64,000 bases of DNA from Brevundimonas huaxiensis (GTDB taxonomy: Bacteria; Pseudomonadota; Alphaproteobacteria; Caulobacterales; Caulobacteraceae): contig NZ_JABBJE010000009.1 of assembly GCF_014218725.1 (NCBI RefSeq), forward strand, positions 29,210 through 93,209. Reading direction: 5' to 3'. This document shows, in pieces, positions 55,380-63,906 of this stretch; within the stretch, counting starts at the first letter, position 1; every line of letters begins with the position of its first letter. The notes below the pieces were generated by a model. That model worked only from the letters and a program-made list of their open reading frames with translations, did no database searches and was not told the DNA's origin. A program made the position numbers and the translations under genes.

Positions 55380-56026
55380 TTCGCCATCACCGCAGCGACA
55401 GGAAGGCTGTTCATCTTGTTGAGCAGGCTGACGAAGGCGACGCGAATGTCGGACCAGGCCGCGCTGTAGGGCGAGGTCGATGACAGGGTGTCCAGAGCGG
55501 CGAGCGCCTCATCCACCGACTCGTCCAGACGAACTTGCCCGATCACCCGATCGCCGAACTGCTCTTGCAGATAGCTTGCGGCGGCCGTCTTCAACGCCAC
55601 GCGACTGTCGGCGAAATTGATCAGCAGGAAACGGTTCTCACCCGCCGAGAGGAAGGCTTTCACGCTGGGCGCAAGCGCCAGACCGGACGCGGACGCCGGC
55701 ATTACGAGCACGACGGCGTCTGCGTCTGCCATCACGTCGTCACGGAGACCGGGTCGAGCGCGCGGCAGGTCGAAAATCGCCAGGTCGGCGCCGTTCACGA
55801 CGTTCCAGTCCTGCCCTGTCCGGAGCGTGATGCGTGCGTTGGCGCTTCTGTTCTCGCCGTCGTCCGAGAGGGACGCGAGACCGAGATGATGCTTCAACAG
55901 ACCCTGATCATCCGCATCCACGCAGGTGACGTCCAATCCCTCGGCAGCGGCGGCCTGCGCCATGCCGGAAACCAGCGCGGTCACGCCAGCGCCGCCGCGC
56001 AGAGAGGTGATGGCGACCCGGATCAT
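55376..56026 (-). CDS. bcsQ: BcsQ-type ParA/MinD-like ATPase
   Basis: 216 residues. The P-loop is degenerate: 'SLRGGAGVTALVSGM', without the lysine of a normal Walker A, as in other BcsQ (YhjQ) proteins. 'CVDADDQGLLKHHLG' follows. It localises cellulose synthesis to the cell pole or assembles the complex. ATGA overlap with the upstream gene and GTGA overlap with bcsA. Confidence 0.88.
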   Translation of the reverse strand: MIRVAITSLRGGAGVTALVSGMAQAAAAEGLDVTCVDADDQGLLKHHLGLASLSDDGENRSANARITLRTGQDWNVVNGADLAIFDLPRARPGLRDDVMADADAVVLVMPASASGLALAPSVKAFLSAGENRFLLINFADSRVALKTAAASYLQEQFGDRVIGQVRLDESVDEALAALDTLSSTSPYSAAWSDIRVAFVSLLNKMNSLPVAAVMAK

Positions 56027-56319
56027 TGATTGCGTCCCGTCGCGATCCGACCGACAAGGGCCTGGATCGAGTTTCCACTATCGACCGCATTCACCGCGTG
56101 CGCCTCGGGCAAAGCGTCTGAAGTGGAATGGGCGTGACTGGCCCGCAGTTGGCGCGAGACCAGTTCGAACAACGGCCAGCGCTCGACACCCGTCGATGCC
56201 GCACTCTCATATTCGCGATACTGGAAGTCGGGCTGGCCCAACCTGTCCAACAGACGTTTTGTTTCTATTCTCACGACCAGGTCTCTCAAAGTTTTCGGCC
56301 GCGACCGAACCAACCCCAC
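56023..56319 (-). CDS. BcsR/BcsP-like small regulator
   Basis: 98 residues from a GTG at 56319; a GTG at 56274 (MRIETKRLLDRLG) is also possible and would suit the family's shorter size. 'GQPDFQYREYESAASTGVERWPLFELVSRQ' resembles the Y-x-E ... RWPL pattern of BcsR/BcsP. These stabilise BcsQ and BcsA. First gene of the operon. Confidence 0.65.
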   Translation of the reverse strand: MGLVRSRPKTLRDLVVRIETKRLLDRLGQPDFQYREYESAASTGVERWPLFELVSRQLRASHAHSTSDALPEAHAVNAVDSGNSIQALVGRIATGRNQ

Positions 56320-56830
56320 ATTTGAATGCGCCGGCCTTTATCATTCAAAAATCAATGGCAAACAGGTTACCAAAAAGCGTTAACTTGCAGCCCAAAGGTG
56401 TAGACAAGCGCCCCACCTGACCCGACAAACCTGGATGCTTCACTCGTAAGCCACAAACTCAACCCACCCGCTACTGAGAAAACGTCGTTATAATTTCGTC
56501 GGTGGAAACCGTGTGCTTGCCGACACAATCTCGCGTTCCTCGCTTCTCACCGGCCGCACCCCGGTCTCGTCGGAGATGACCATCCTTCGTGTCAATATTC
56601 TGGACCTGCGGATCGAAGCGCCGGCTGAGCTTTATTGGAACTTCGGCGACATCGCCAAAGCCGAGATCGCTACTGGCTCAGGCACCTAGAAGGTCTGCGC
56701 ATAAGCTGCACCCACTAGAAAAGGTTCCGAGCCCCGAGTCGGGGGGCGGTTGAACGACCAGAAGCGGACTTTCCGAACGTCGCAGATGAGTCAGACCTGC
56801 ACATTCGGCGACTGATTGGTGCCTGGCTTA
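56320..56830. other. Non-coding stretch upstream of bcs, with one open frame
   Basis: 511 bases. The first 110, AT-rich, contain the bcs promoter region (GTTACC...GTTAAC half-palindrome at about 56366-56384). A plus-strand frame is open from about 56450 to a stop at 56687-56689 ('ALSRKRRYNFV'-like start is not supported; clearest part is 'MTILRVNILDLRIEAPAEL' from 56576). I recognise no family; it may be the tail of a lost gene. The last 140 bases next to the IS5 copy show nothing. Confidence 0.45.
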
Positions 56831-57657
56831 GGCTCAGGTCTCATAGCCAGAACAGCACGGTAGCGGCGAGGGCTATGGCGGACAGGAAGACGTTCGGGCA
56901 GCGATTGTAGCGGGTTGCGACCCGCCGCCAGTCTTTCAGGCGTCCGAACATGATTTCTATGCGGTTTCGCCGCTTGTAGCGACGCTTGTCGTAACGGATG
57001 GGCTCGGTGCGGGTTTTGCGGCCCGGGATGCACGGCGTGATCCCCTTTTCCTGCAAGGCGTCCCTGAACCAGTCGGCGTCGTAGCCCCTGTCGCCCAACA
57101 GCCATTGCGCCCTGGGCAGGCTGTCCAGCAGGGCTGCGGCGCCGGTGTAATCGCTGACCTGGCCCGCCGTCATGAACAGGCTGATGGGCCTTCCGTTCGC
57201 ATCGGTCACGGCGTGAAGCTTGGTGTTCATGCCGCCTTTCGTGCGTCCGATCAGTCGCCCGAGACCCCCTTTTTACCCGCAGGCTCGAAGCCGTGCGGTG
57301 CGCCTTCAGATAGGTCGCGTCTATCATGACCGTGCGGCGTTCGGTCTGAGCCCCGGACAGGCCCTCCATCATCCGGATGAAGACGCCAGCCTCACTCCAT
57401 CGCCTCCAGCGGTTGTAGAGGGTCTTGTGCGGCCCGTAGGCCGCCGGCGCATCTCGCCAGCGCAGGCCGTTGCGGTTGACGAAGATGATCCCGCTCAACA
57501 CCCGGCGGTCGTCAACGCGCAGCTTGCCGTGGCTCTTGGGGAAGAAGGGCTCCAGCCGAGCCATCTGCTCGTCCGTCAGCCAATACAGGTCGCTCATATC
57601 CAGACTCCTCAGGAGCCTGAATCAGATCGCGCGCCTGTCATCAATGGGTCCTGAGCC
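56831..57657 (-). mobile_element. IS5-family element, copy 1
   Basis: 827 bases with ends GGCTCAGGTCTC and GGGTCCTGAGCC, flanked by TA on both sides (56829-56830, 57658-57659). It cuts the DUF892 gene. The transposase is frameshifted (see its entry). Same orientation as copy 2. Confidence 0.85.
56841..57597 (-). pseudogene. IS5-family transposase, frameshift signal lost
   Basis: First frame MSDLYWLTDEQMARLEPFFPKSHG to 'YLKAHRTASSLRVKRG' (DUF4096 plus first DDE Asp); second frame starts 'MNTKLHAVTDANGRPISLF' and contains 'LLGDRGYDADWF' and 'NRIEIMFGRLKDWRR'. Intact relatives join them by -1 frameshifting on A6G; here the run at 57270 is only five A, so the frames no longer join that way. Copy 2 has six. 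Confidence 0.82.
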
Positions 57658-57781
57658 TAAGCGAAGGATCAGAGGTTTTCGGGGCGATCTCCTTCAACAC
57701 GCGCTGCATCTGGTCGTTGGCGGACCACAGGTCTTTCAGCTCGTCGGTGTAGAGGCCTTTCAGATCTTCTGGCGTCGACAT
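57658..57781 (-). pseudogene. DUF892 (YciF-type ferritin-like) gene, 5' fragment
   Basis: 'MSTPEDLKGLYTDELKDLWSANDQMQRVLKEIAPK' is the N-terminus of a DUF892 stress protein. It is cut after about 40 codons by IS5 copy 1; the rest is not on the other side. Start ATG 57781. Confidence 0.8.
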
Positions 57782-57966
57782 GGATGTTCCTGCTGGATGA
57801 GTTGATTGGATGTCGTGCGGACGTTCGGAAAGCCGCTTCGGCCCCGTTAGCGATGAGCCAACCATCCGTTTCGGCGAATCCTCTCGTTAGCGCCGGAACA
57901 AGAACAGGCTCGATCTTGTTAGGCCCACTGGAAACCCGCGCGATCAGCGTCAGGCCTGAGGGATGT

Positions 57967-59268
57967 ATGCAAACGACAAACTACGAGTTCATCGGATGGG
58001 ACGCGCTGCTCTATGAGTGGGCGCCCAAGGTGATCGGCGCTGTGCTGATCCTCATCGCAGCTTGGTTTATCGGCAAGGCCGTGAAATGGGCCCTGGCGAA
58101 GGGGATCAATCGTATTCCTGGCGCCGCCAAGGCGAGCACCAGTGACAACCCGAAGCACTCGGTCGGCGCCAGCCTGGGAGATGTCGCCTTTTGGCTAATC
58201 CTCTTGTTCGGTGTCGTCGCCGCCCTCGGCGTCCTGAACCTGGGCCAGGTCGTCACGCCCCTGAACTCATTGCTCACGCAGGTCGCGTCCTTCGTGCCGA
58301 GCGTCCTCGGCGCGGTCCTGATCTTCTTCATTGGGTTTGTAGTCGCGACTTTGGCCAAGCGTGTCGTCGAGGCTGCACTGCAGGCCGCCAACGCGGATCG
58401 CTGGCTTGAGAAGGCCGGCCTGACCAAGGCGACGGGCTCGACTGGCGTCAGCACCGCGATCGGCACCCTGGTGTTCGTCCTGATTCTGATCCCCATCACG
58501 ATCGCGGCGCTGGAGCAGCTGGGCATCGAGTCATTGACGGTTCCGGCGGTTGCCGTGCTGTCGACTGTCTTGGCTGCGATCCCGCATGTTCTCGCCGCTG
58601 CCATCGTTTTGGCGGTAGGTTGGTTCATCGGTCGCTGGGTCGCCCAGCTGATCGAACGCACCCTGCCGGCGACTGGGTTCGATCGCAGCATCTCGAGCCT
58701 GACGGCTCTGACCGCCACGACTCAGGCGCCGGCCGCGCCGAAGCCGACCACGGCTCCCTATGCCGGTGACGTGACACCGGCCACCGCAAGGGCTCTAAGT
58801 AGTGATGGGCCCAAGCCGATGACGCCGTCCAGCATCGTGGGCAAGATCGCAATGGCGGCGATCGTCGCCTTCACGGCGGTCGAGGCCGCCAAGCTTCTGC
58901 AGTTCGGCACGATCGCCGTGACGCTGCAGGAAATCCTGGCCCTGGCCGGACACGTCATCGTCGGCGGGATCATTATCACCGCCGGCGTGCTGATCGGCGG
59001 TGTCGTCGCCAACCTGATCAACAAGGGTACGGGCGGCGCCGATGGCTTCGCCTCCACCCTGGTGCGTTGGGCCACGATCGCATTGGCGACGGCCATGGGC
59101 CTTCGCTTCATGGGCATCGCCGACGATATCGTCCTTCTCGCCTTCGGCCTGATCCTGGGGGCGGCTGCGGTGGCGGCAGCGCTAGCCTTCGGGCTCGGCG
59201 GGCGCGACGCCGCCAGCAAGGTGGCCCAGACGTGGGCCGACAAGGTCACGAAGACCCCGCCCCAGTGA
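57967..59268 (+). CDS. MscS-like mechanosensitive channel family protein
   Basis: 433 residues, with an SD-like GAGGG upstream of ATG 57967. About ten hydrophobic helices in repeated 'conserved TM helix' units ('GAVLILIAAWFIGKAVKWAL', 'AAIVLAVGWFIGRWVAQL', 'GVLIGGVVANLIN'). The typical MscS beta domain is not evident, so this is the TM-helix-repeat branch. A low-complexity loop at about 255-280. Opens under osmotic downshift in the family. First gene between the two IS5 copies. Confidence 0.83.
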   Translation: MQTTNYEFIGWDALLYEWAPKVIGAVLILIAAWFIGKAVKWALAKGINRIPGAAKASTSDNPKHSVGASLGDVAFWLILLFGVVAALGVLNLGQVVTPLNSLLTQVASFVPSVLGAVLIFFIGFVVATLAKRVVEAALQAANADRWLEKAGLTKATGSTGVSTAIGTLVFVLILIPITIAALEQLGIESLTVPAVAVLSTVLAAIPHVLAAAIVLAVGWFIGRWVAQLIERTLPATGFDRSISSLTALTATTQAPAAPKPTTAPYAGDVTPATARALSSDGPKPMTPSSIVGKIAMAAIVAFTAVEAAKLLQFGTIAVTLQEILALAGHVIVGGIIITAGVLIGGVVANLINKGTGGADGFASTLVRWATIALATAMGLRFMGIADDIVLLAFGLILGAAAVAAALAFGLGGRDAASKVAQTWADKVTKTPPQ

Positions 59269-59335
59269 GACCCGCGGCCGACGATCGACGAGATCGCCGG
59301 CCGCATTCTTTTCCCCATTTAACGACGAGTTCGAC

Positions 59336-59947
59336 ATGACCGATAACCGCGATCGCGACACTCGCCTGACCCCAGTGGCCCCGGCCTGGCGCAAATACCT
59401 CCCCTGGATCATCGGAGCCGTCGTGCTCCTGCTGCTGCTACTCATGCTGACCCGCTGTGGCGACGACCGCGCCGCCCTGGATCCCGCAGCGACTGACGAC
59501 GCCGCCGTAGCTCCGACGACCGAGACGCCGGTCATACCCGCCACAAATGCTTCCGTTGGGGTTTCGGGGCTGGACGCCTACCTCGCTGGCTCGGACGCCG
59601 CCCCGCGCACTTTCGCGTTCGAGCGCGTCAACTTCGACACCGGCAGCAGCACCATTCGGCCCCAGGATCGTCCCGAGATCGCGGCCGTCGCCGCTGTTCT
59701 GAGCCGCTACCCGAATGCCAAGATCCGCCTGTACGGCTATGCGGACGCGCGCGGCTCCGACGCCGCGAACCGAACCCTCGCCCAGGCCCGGGCCGACATC
59801 GTCCGTTCCGCCCTGACGGCAGCCGGCGTGGATGCCCGCCGTATCGAGGCGCTTTCAGGCGGGGAAACCAACCCCGTCGACAGCAACGCCACCGCCGGAG
59901 GACTGGCTGAAAACCGCCGCACGGAACTGGTCGTCGTCCAGCGCTAA
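59336..59947 (+). CDS. OmpA-family membrane-anchored peptidoglycan-binding protein
   Basis: 203 residues: one helix ('YLPWIIGAVVLLLLLLML', about 20-39), Ala/Thr/Pro linker, then OmpA-C domain ('RVNFDTGSSTIRPQDRPEI', 'LYGYADARGSDAANRTLAQARADIVRSAL', 'ENRRTELV'). Lets the inner membrane hold peptidoglycan. Separated from the channel gene by 67 bases. Confidence 0.9.
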   Translation: MTDNRDRDTRLTPVAPAWRKYLPWIIGAVVLLLLLLMLTRCGDDRAALDPAATDDAAVAPTTETPVIPATNASVGVSGLDAYLAGSDAAPRTFAFERVNFDTGSSTIRPQDRPEIAAVAAVLSRYPNAKIRLYGYADARGSDAANRTLAQARADIVRSALTAAGVDARRIEALSGGETNPVDSNATAGGLAENRRTELVVVQR

Positions 59948-59998
59948 CCGCACAGGCCGGGGCTAGCGCCCGGGCCATCCACCTTCAGAGGAAACGTC

Positions 59999-60397
59999 AT
60001 GAGCTTTTTCGGAAGAATTTGGGACAAGATCACCGGCCATAAGGCGCGTCCGACGACGCCTCAGGCCCAAGCGCCCACGAGCACCCCAGTCTCGGCACAG
60101 CCCGTTCCTGCGGCGCCCGCCACTCCCTTCACGCCTCAACCGGTCGATGTGGACCAGATCCTCTCCCAAATGGCCGAGATGAAGGGCGGCGGCGGAAACT
60201 GGCGGACATCGATCGTCGATCTGCTCAAGCTACTCGACCTGGATTCCAGCCTCGACGCCCGCAAGGACCTCGCCGAGGAGTTGGGCGTGCACGCTGGCGC
60301 TCATGGCTCGGCGGAACAGAACATCGCCCTGTCCAAAGCGGTCTGGCGAAAGCTTGCGGAGAATGGCGGCCAGGTTCCGGCCAGCCTGCGAGACTAA
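59999..60397 (+). CDS. DUF3597 family protein
   Basis: 132 residues with GAGGAAA upstream. 'MSFFGRIWDKITGH' start, Pro/Ala/Gln linker, then 'VDVDQILSQMAEMKGGGGNWRTSIVDLLKLLDLDSSLDARKDLAEELGV', the DUF3597 core. Soluble, unknown role; often next to stress genes, as here. Confidence 0.9.
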   Translation: MSFFGRIWDKITGHKARPTTPQAQAPTSTPVSAQPVPAAPATPFTPQPVDVDQILSQMAEMKGGGGNWRTSIVDLLKLLDLDSSLDARKDLAEELGVHAGAHGSAEQNIALSKAVWRKLAENGGQVPASLRD

Positions 60398-60409
60398 TCG
60401 AACAGGTCA

Positions 60410-60667
60410 ATGTCGGCTCAAGACACTGCTGCGATTCTCCTGCTCGCTCGCCACCTGGATGTGGAAGAGCCTTCGCCTGGGCAATCCAAATGGACGGATA
60501 TCAAGGCGGCCATCGACGGCCTGAGCGATGATCGCCTTGATGCATCGATCCGCTATTTCGGTCAGGCGGGCTCGCCAGTCACCGCCCGCGCGGCTGAGAT
60601 GCTGACGGATTTGATGATGGCGAGGATGGTCCGCCTATTGGGCGTGTCGAGATCGGAGCGACAATAG
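60410..60667 (+). CDS. Small hypothetical protein
   Basis: 85 residues, helical, no signal. Starts 13 bases after DUF3597, so likely co-transcribed. No family recognised. Confidence 0.6.
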   Translation: MSAQDTAAILLLARHLDVEEPSPGQSKWTDIKAAIDGLSDDRLDASIRYFGQAGSPVTARAAEMLTDLMMARMVRLLGVSRSERQ

Positions 60668-60702
60668 CGCCTCGGACTGGGCGTGGTACAGAGGGTGTCA
60701 GT

Positions 60703-60737
60703 ATGAAGCGCTTCTTGCGAGACAACGGCCTGGCTTA
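60703..60737 (+). pseudogene. DUF6766-type gene, 5' fragment
   Basis: ATG 60703 gives MKRFLRDNGLA then stops at the IS5 edge. The opening matches the start of DUF6766 membrane proteins. Only 11 codons remain, so this is a tentative call. Confidence 0.5.
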
Positions 60738-61565
60738 GGCTCAGGACTCATAGCCAGAACAGCACGGTAGCGGCGAGGGCTATGGCGGACAGGAAGACGG
60801 TCGGACAGCGATCGTAGCGGGTTGCGACCCGGCGCCAGTCTTTCAGGCGGCCGAACATGATTTCGATCCGGTTTCGCCGCTTGTAGCGTCGCTTGTCGTA
60901 GCGGATGGGTTCGGTGCGGGTTTTGCGGCCTGGGATGCACGGCGTGATCCCCTTGGCCTGCAAGGCGTCCCGGAACCAGTCGGCGTCGTAGCCTCGGTCT
61001 CCCAGAAGCCACTGGGCGCGGGGCAGGCTGTCCAGGAGAGCGGCAGCGCCGATGTAGTCGCTGACCTGACCCGCTGTCATGAAGAGGCTGATGGGCCTTC
61101 CATTCGCATCGGTCACGGCGTGAAGCTTGGTGTTCATGCCGCCTTTCGTGCGTCCGATCAGTCGCCCGAGACCCCCTTTTTTACCCGCAGGCTCTAAGGC
61201 GTGCGGTGCGCTTTCAGATAGGTCGCGTCGATCATGACCGTGCGGCGTTCGGTCTGAGCCCCGGACAGACCCTCCATCATCCGGATGAAGACGCCAGCCT
61301 CACTCCATCGCTTCCAGCGGTTGTAGAGGGTCTTGTGCGGCCCGGAGGCCGCCGGCGCATCTCGCCAGCGCAGGCCGTTGCGGTTGACGAAGATGATCCC
61401 GCTCAGCACCCGGCGGTCATCCACCCGCGGCTTGCCGTGGCTCTTGGGGAAGAAGGGCTCCAGCCGAGCCATCTGCTCGTCCGTCAGCCAATACAGATCG
61501 CTCATATCCCGACGCCTCAGGAGCCTGGATCAGATCGTTCGCCTCACATCAATGGGTCCTGAGCC
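60738..61565 (-). mobile_element. IS5-family element, copy 2
   Basis: 828 bases with ends GGCTCAGGACTC and GGGTCCTGAGCC, TA on both sides (60736-60737, 61566-61567). Close relative of copy 1 with scattered differences. Its two flanks belong to different genes (DUF6766 left, TetR right), so DNA was lost or rearranged next to it. Confidence 0.85.
60748..61505 (-). pseudogene. IS5-family transposase with nonsense codon
   Basis: Same two frames as copy 1. Here the A6 run is intact, but the first frame stops at TAG ('KAHRTP*', about 61194-61196), just before the slippery site, where copy 1 has TCG. So this copy cannot make the fusion either. Confidence 0.82.
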
Positions 61566-61567
61566 TA

Positions 61568-61687
61568 GGCAAATTCATCAATACGGTCATGGAAGGCATG
61601 TCCGTTCAGGCGCGCGACGGCGCTACGATCAACGAACTGCTCTCCATCGCCAAAATGGCACTCGATCGATGGCCGGCCGCGATATGA
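61568..61687 (+). pseudogene. TetR-family regulator, 3' fragment
   Basis: 'INTVMEGMSVQARDGATINELLSIAKMALDRWP' is a TetR C-terminal tail. The DNA-binding part is gone; IS5 copy 2 sits at the break. Confidence 0.78.
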
Positions 61688-61762
61688 TCGTTACATGGTG
61701 GTCATCTGCCAATCCGCCTCCCGCGACCGAGCAGTCGAACTCATCTCATAGGACGGAAGCAC

Positions 61763-61816
61763 ATGAAACACGTGACATTTCCCGGCGGGGAAGTGGTTCC
61801 TTCAATGGGTCAAGGC
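61763..61816 (+). pseudogene. Aldo/keto reductase, 5' fragment
   Basis: With GGAAG upstream, ATG 61763 reads MKHVTFPGGEVVPSMGQG, the invariant opening of an aldo/keto reductase. After that the sequence departs from the family and reads into the next gene in another frame. Confidence 0.65.
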
Positions 61817-61859
61817 CCGGCCAGCGAGCCGTCGCCCACTCGAAATGCTGTAGCGTCAG

Positions 61860-62507
61860 ATGGCGACATCCTCTCTCAAAGCAACCGAACGCAAATCGGA
61901 CCGCCTTGAGGCATTCGTGGACGCGGTGCTGGCAATTGCCATCACCCTACCGGTGACCGAACTACACGCACCAGAGCCGACTGACGGCGACCTGGCAGCG
62001 GCATACCTAAAGCTGGCACCGGAATATGCGGCCTACGCCCTTAGCGTGATAATGATCGGTCTTTCCTGGGCTTCCAGCCACTTCACCGGCAAGCTTCTGC
62101 AAAAAACCGATTATGGCTATAATCTGCTCAGCATCGGCTTTCTTGCCGCTGTCAGCATCACGCCATTTCCTGCGCGGCCGTTGGTCGAACACCTCGGCGG
62201 AGATGCGGAGAACACCACCGCCGCCCTTTGGTATCTGGGCGTAGCAGCGACACCGGCGACCTGGTGGTTTCTTCGTTGGGTATACGCCACCGCGAGAGGT
62301 CTCCCCGATCGAAGGCTGACCGAGGCTTATCTTCGCCGCCTTACCATCAAATATGGCCTAACTGCCGCTGCCTATTGGGCGGCATTCGGCTTGGCACTCT
62401 GGAATTGGCGTGCTGGACTGATCGCCGCGGGGATCGTGACGTTGAGCTACATCGTTCCGCCAGCAAAGCCCACCTACAAGCCAGACCAGGAACCGGAGAA
62501 TGGCTGA
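61860..62507 (+). CDS. TMEM175-type potassium channel-like protein
   Basis: 215 residues. 'RLEAFVDAVLAIAITLPV' is the TMEM175 first-helix signature (FxDxxxAIAxT region), with about five further hydrophobic segments. Bacterial TMEM175 conducts K+. The first codons overlap the lost aldo/keto reductase frame. Intact in a decayed area. Confidence 0.82.
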   Translation: MATSSLKATERKSDRLEAFVDAVLAIAITLPVTELHAPEPTDGDLAAAYLKLAPEYAAYALSVIMIGLSWASSHFTGKLLQKTDYGYNLLSIGFLAAVSITPFPARPLVEHLGGDAENTTAALWYLGVAATPATWWFLRWVYATARGLPDRRLTEAYLRRLTIKYGLTAAAYWAAFGLALWNWRAGLIAAGIVTLSYIVPPAKPTYKPDQEPENG

Positions 62508-62620
62508 GGCTGGGTATTGACCCGGCACGGTGGATGCTGACTTCGGCTAATCAGTCCAGGATTTTGTCGATCGTGATCGGTAAAGACCGCATCAGCTTAC
62601 CGGTCGCGTGATAGATCACC

Positions 62621-62896
62621 ATGGGACTGCCGAACGTCGGCGGGCCGATCGTGACCCGCGGCGGCCTGGTGTTCATCGCCCCCGTGCAGGAACGCACGTT
62701 CCGCGGCTTCGACCTCGGCACAGGGCGAGAGGTTTGGAGCGTCCGGCTGCCGGCGGGCGGCCAGGCGACGCCGATGACCTACTGGTCCGGCGCGAGCGAT
62801 CGCCAATTCGTCGTCATCGCCGCGGGCGGACACGTTCCGCTCAAAACGAAGCTGGGCACGTCGCTGGTGGCGTATGCGCTGCCGAAGCGCACCTAG
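62621..62896 (+). pseudogene. PQQ-dependent membrane glucose dehydrogenase, 3' fragment
   Basis: 'MGLPNVGGPIVTRGGLVFIAP', 'FRGFDLGTGREVWSVRLPAGGQATPMTYW', 'FVVIAAGGH' match the last 90 residues of a Gcd-type enzyme. No upstream propeller is present. Confidence 0.78.
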
Positions 62897-62951
62897 CTCG
62901 GGCCGTATCGCATCGGTTTTGGGTGAAGGAAGCAGGAAAGCGGGATAGCCT

Positions 62952-63565
62952 ATGCATAACCAGTGGAGAGATGTGGCCGTCTTCCTCGACGGCAGTCCGC
63001 GACGCGAGCGGATCGGCCGTCATGCCGCGGCTTTGGCGCAACGACACGCCGCTCATCTGGTCGGCGTGTATGGTGTTTCCCATCCGTCGAATTTGAATCC
63101 GCCGGAAAGCTTCGCGCGGGGCGCCGGGATCAATCAGGTCCTGGAACGACAGCGAGCGACGGATGAGGGGAAAATTCTCGCCGCAGGGCGCGCGTTCGCC
63201 GCGCTCATTCGGGCGTACGAAATCAGTTCCGAGTTCAGGGTGGTCTAGCGGGAGCGCCAGGATGAAGACGCGGCCCTCAAGGCGCTAACAGCGACCTGAT
63301 CGTCGCGGCGCGCCCCGCGCCTGACGATCTGCCGAATACGTGGTCTGCGGAGCATCTTCTACTGGTCAGCGGCACCCCCGTTCTGCTCGTGCCGGACGGC
63401 TGGGCAGAGGCTCGGATCGGCGCCCGAATCGTGATCGCCTGGAACGGCAGCCGGGAAGTCCGGCGCGCCGTCAACGACGCCATGCCCTTCCTAGCGGCCG
63501 CGGCTCAGGTCACGATCTTGACCGTGGACGACGCCCGTTCCATCCGATTGGACGATGAACCCTGA
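62952..63565 (+). pseudogene. Universal stress protein, broken
   Basis: Begins 'MHNQWRDVAVFLDGSPRRERIGRHAAALAQRH' and continues to an in-frame TAG (63246-63248, in 'FRVV*RERQDED'). A frame change near 63290 then gives 'SDLIVAARPAPDDLPNTW' and 'GTPVLLVPDGWAEARIGARIVIAWNGSREVRRAV', the family's second half. It lacks the final part. So at least two lesions. Confidence 0.8.
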
Positions 63566-63906
63566 GCGGACATAGCCGGGCATCGACAGATGCGTCGCGA
63601 TTGACGCCTAGGCATTGGATTGGAGTCGTTTTGATGCTGGGGTCATTGTTGATCGCTACCGTGACAGAGCAGTCACGAGACGTGTGAGGTGACCCCGGCG
63701 GATCCAGAGGGGCGATCAACCGACGAACGGATCAGGGAATAAGGCGGCGATGGTTACGTGTAGCGAATGGCCGCGAGCGTCTGAAGGTCCGCCACGACTA
63801 ACAATTTCAAGTTCCGCCCGCGCGCCTTCCTACATGTAACGCCGCACGCTCCCAGCGGTGCCTTAAGGTTAGTTGTTACAAATCCAGAAATGTATTTTAC
63901 TGAATT
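63566..63906. other. No gene seen
   Basis: 341 bases between the USP remnant and the IS3 end. AT-richer in the last 100. No convincing ORF, repeat or RNA seen. Confidence 0.5.

Noticed and set aside
56450..56689. Open frame of about 80 codons upstream of IS5 copy 1
   Set aside because: No recognised family, and no good start; kept only as a note in the gap entry.
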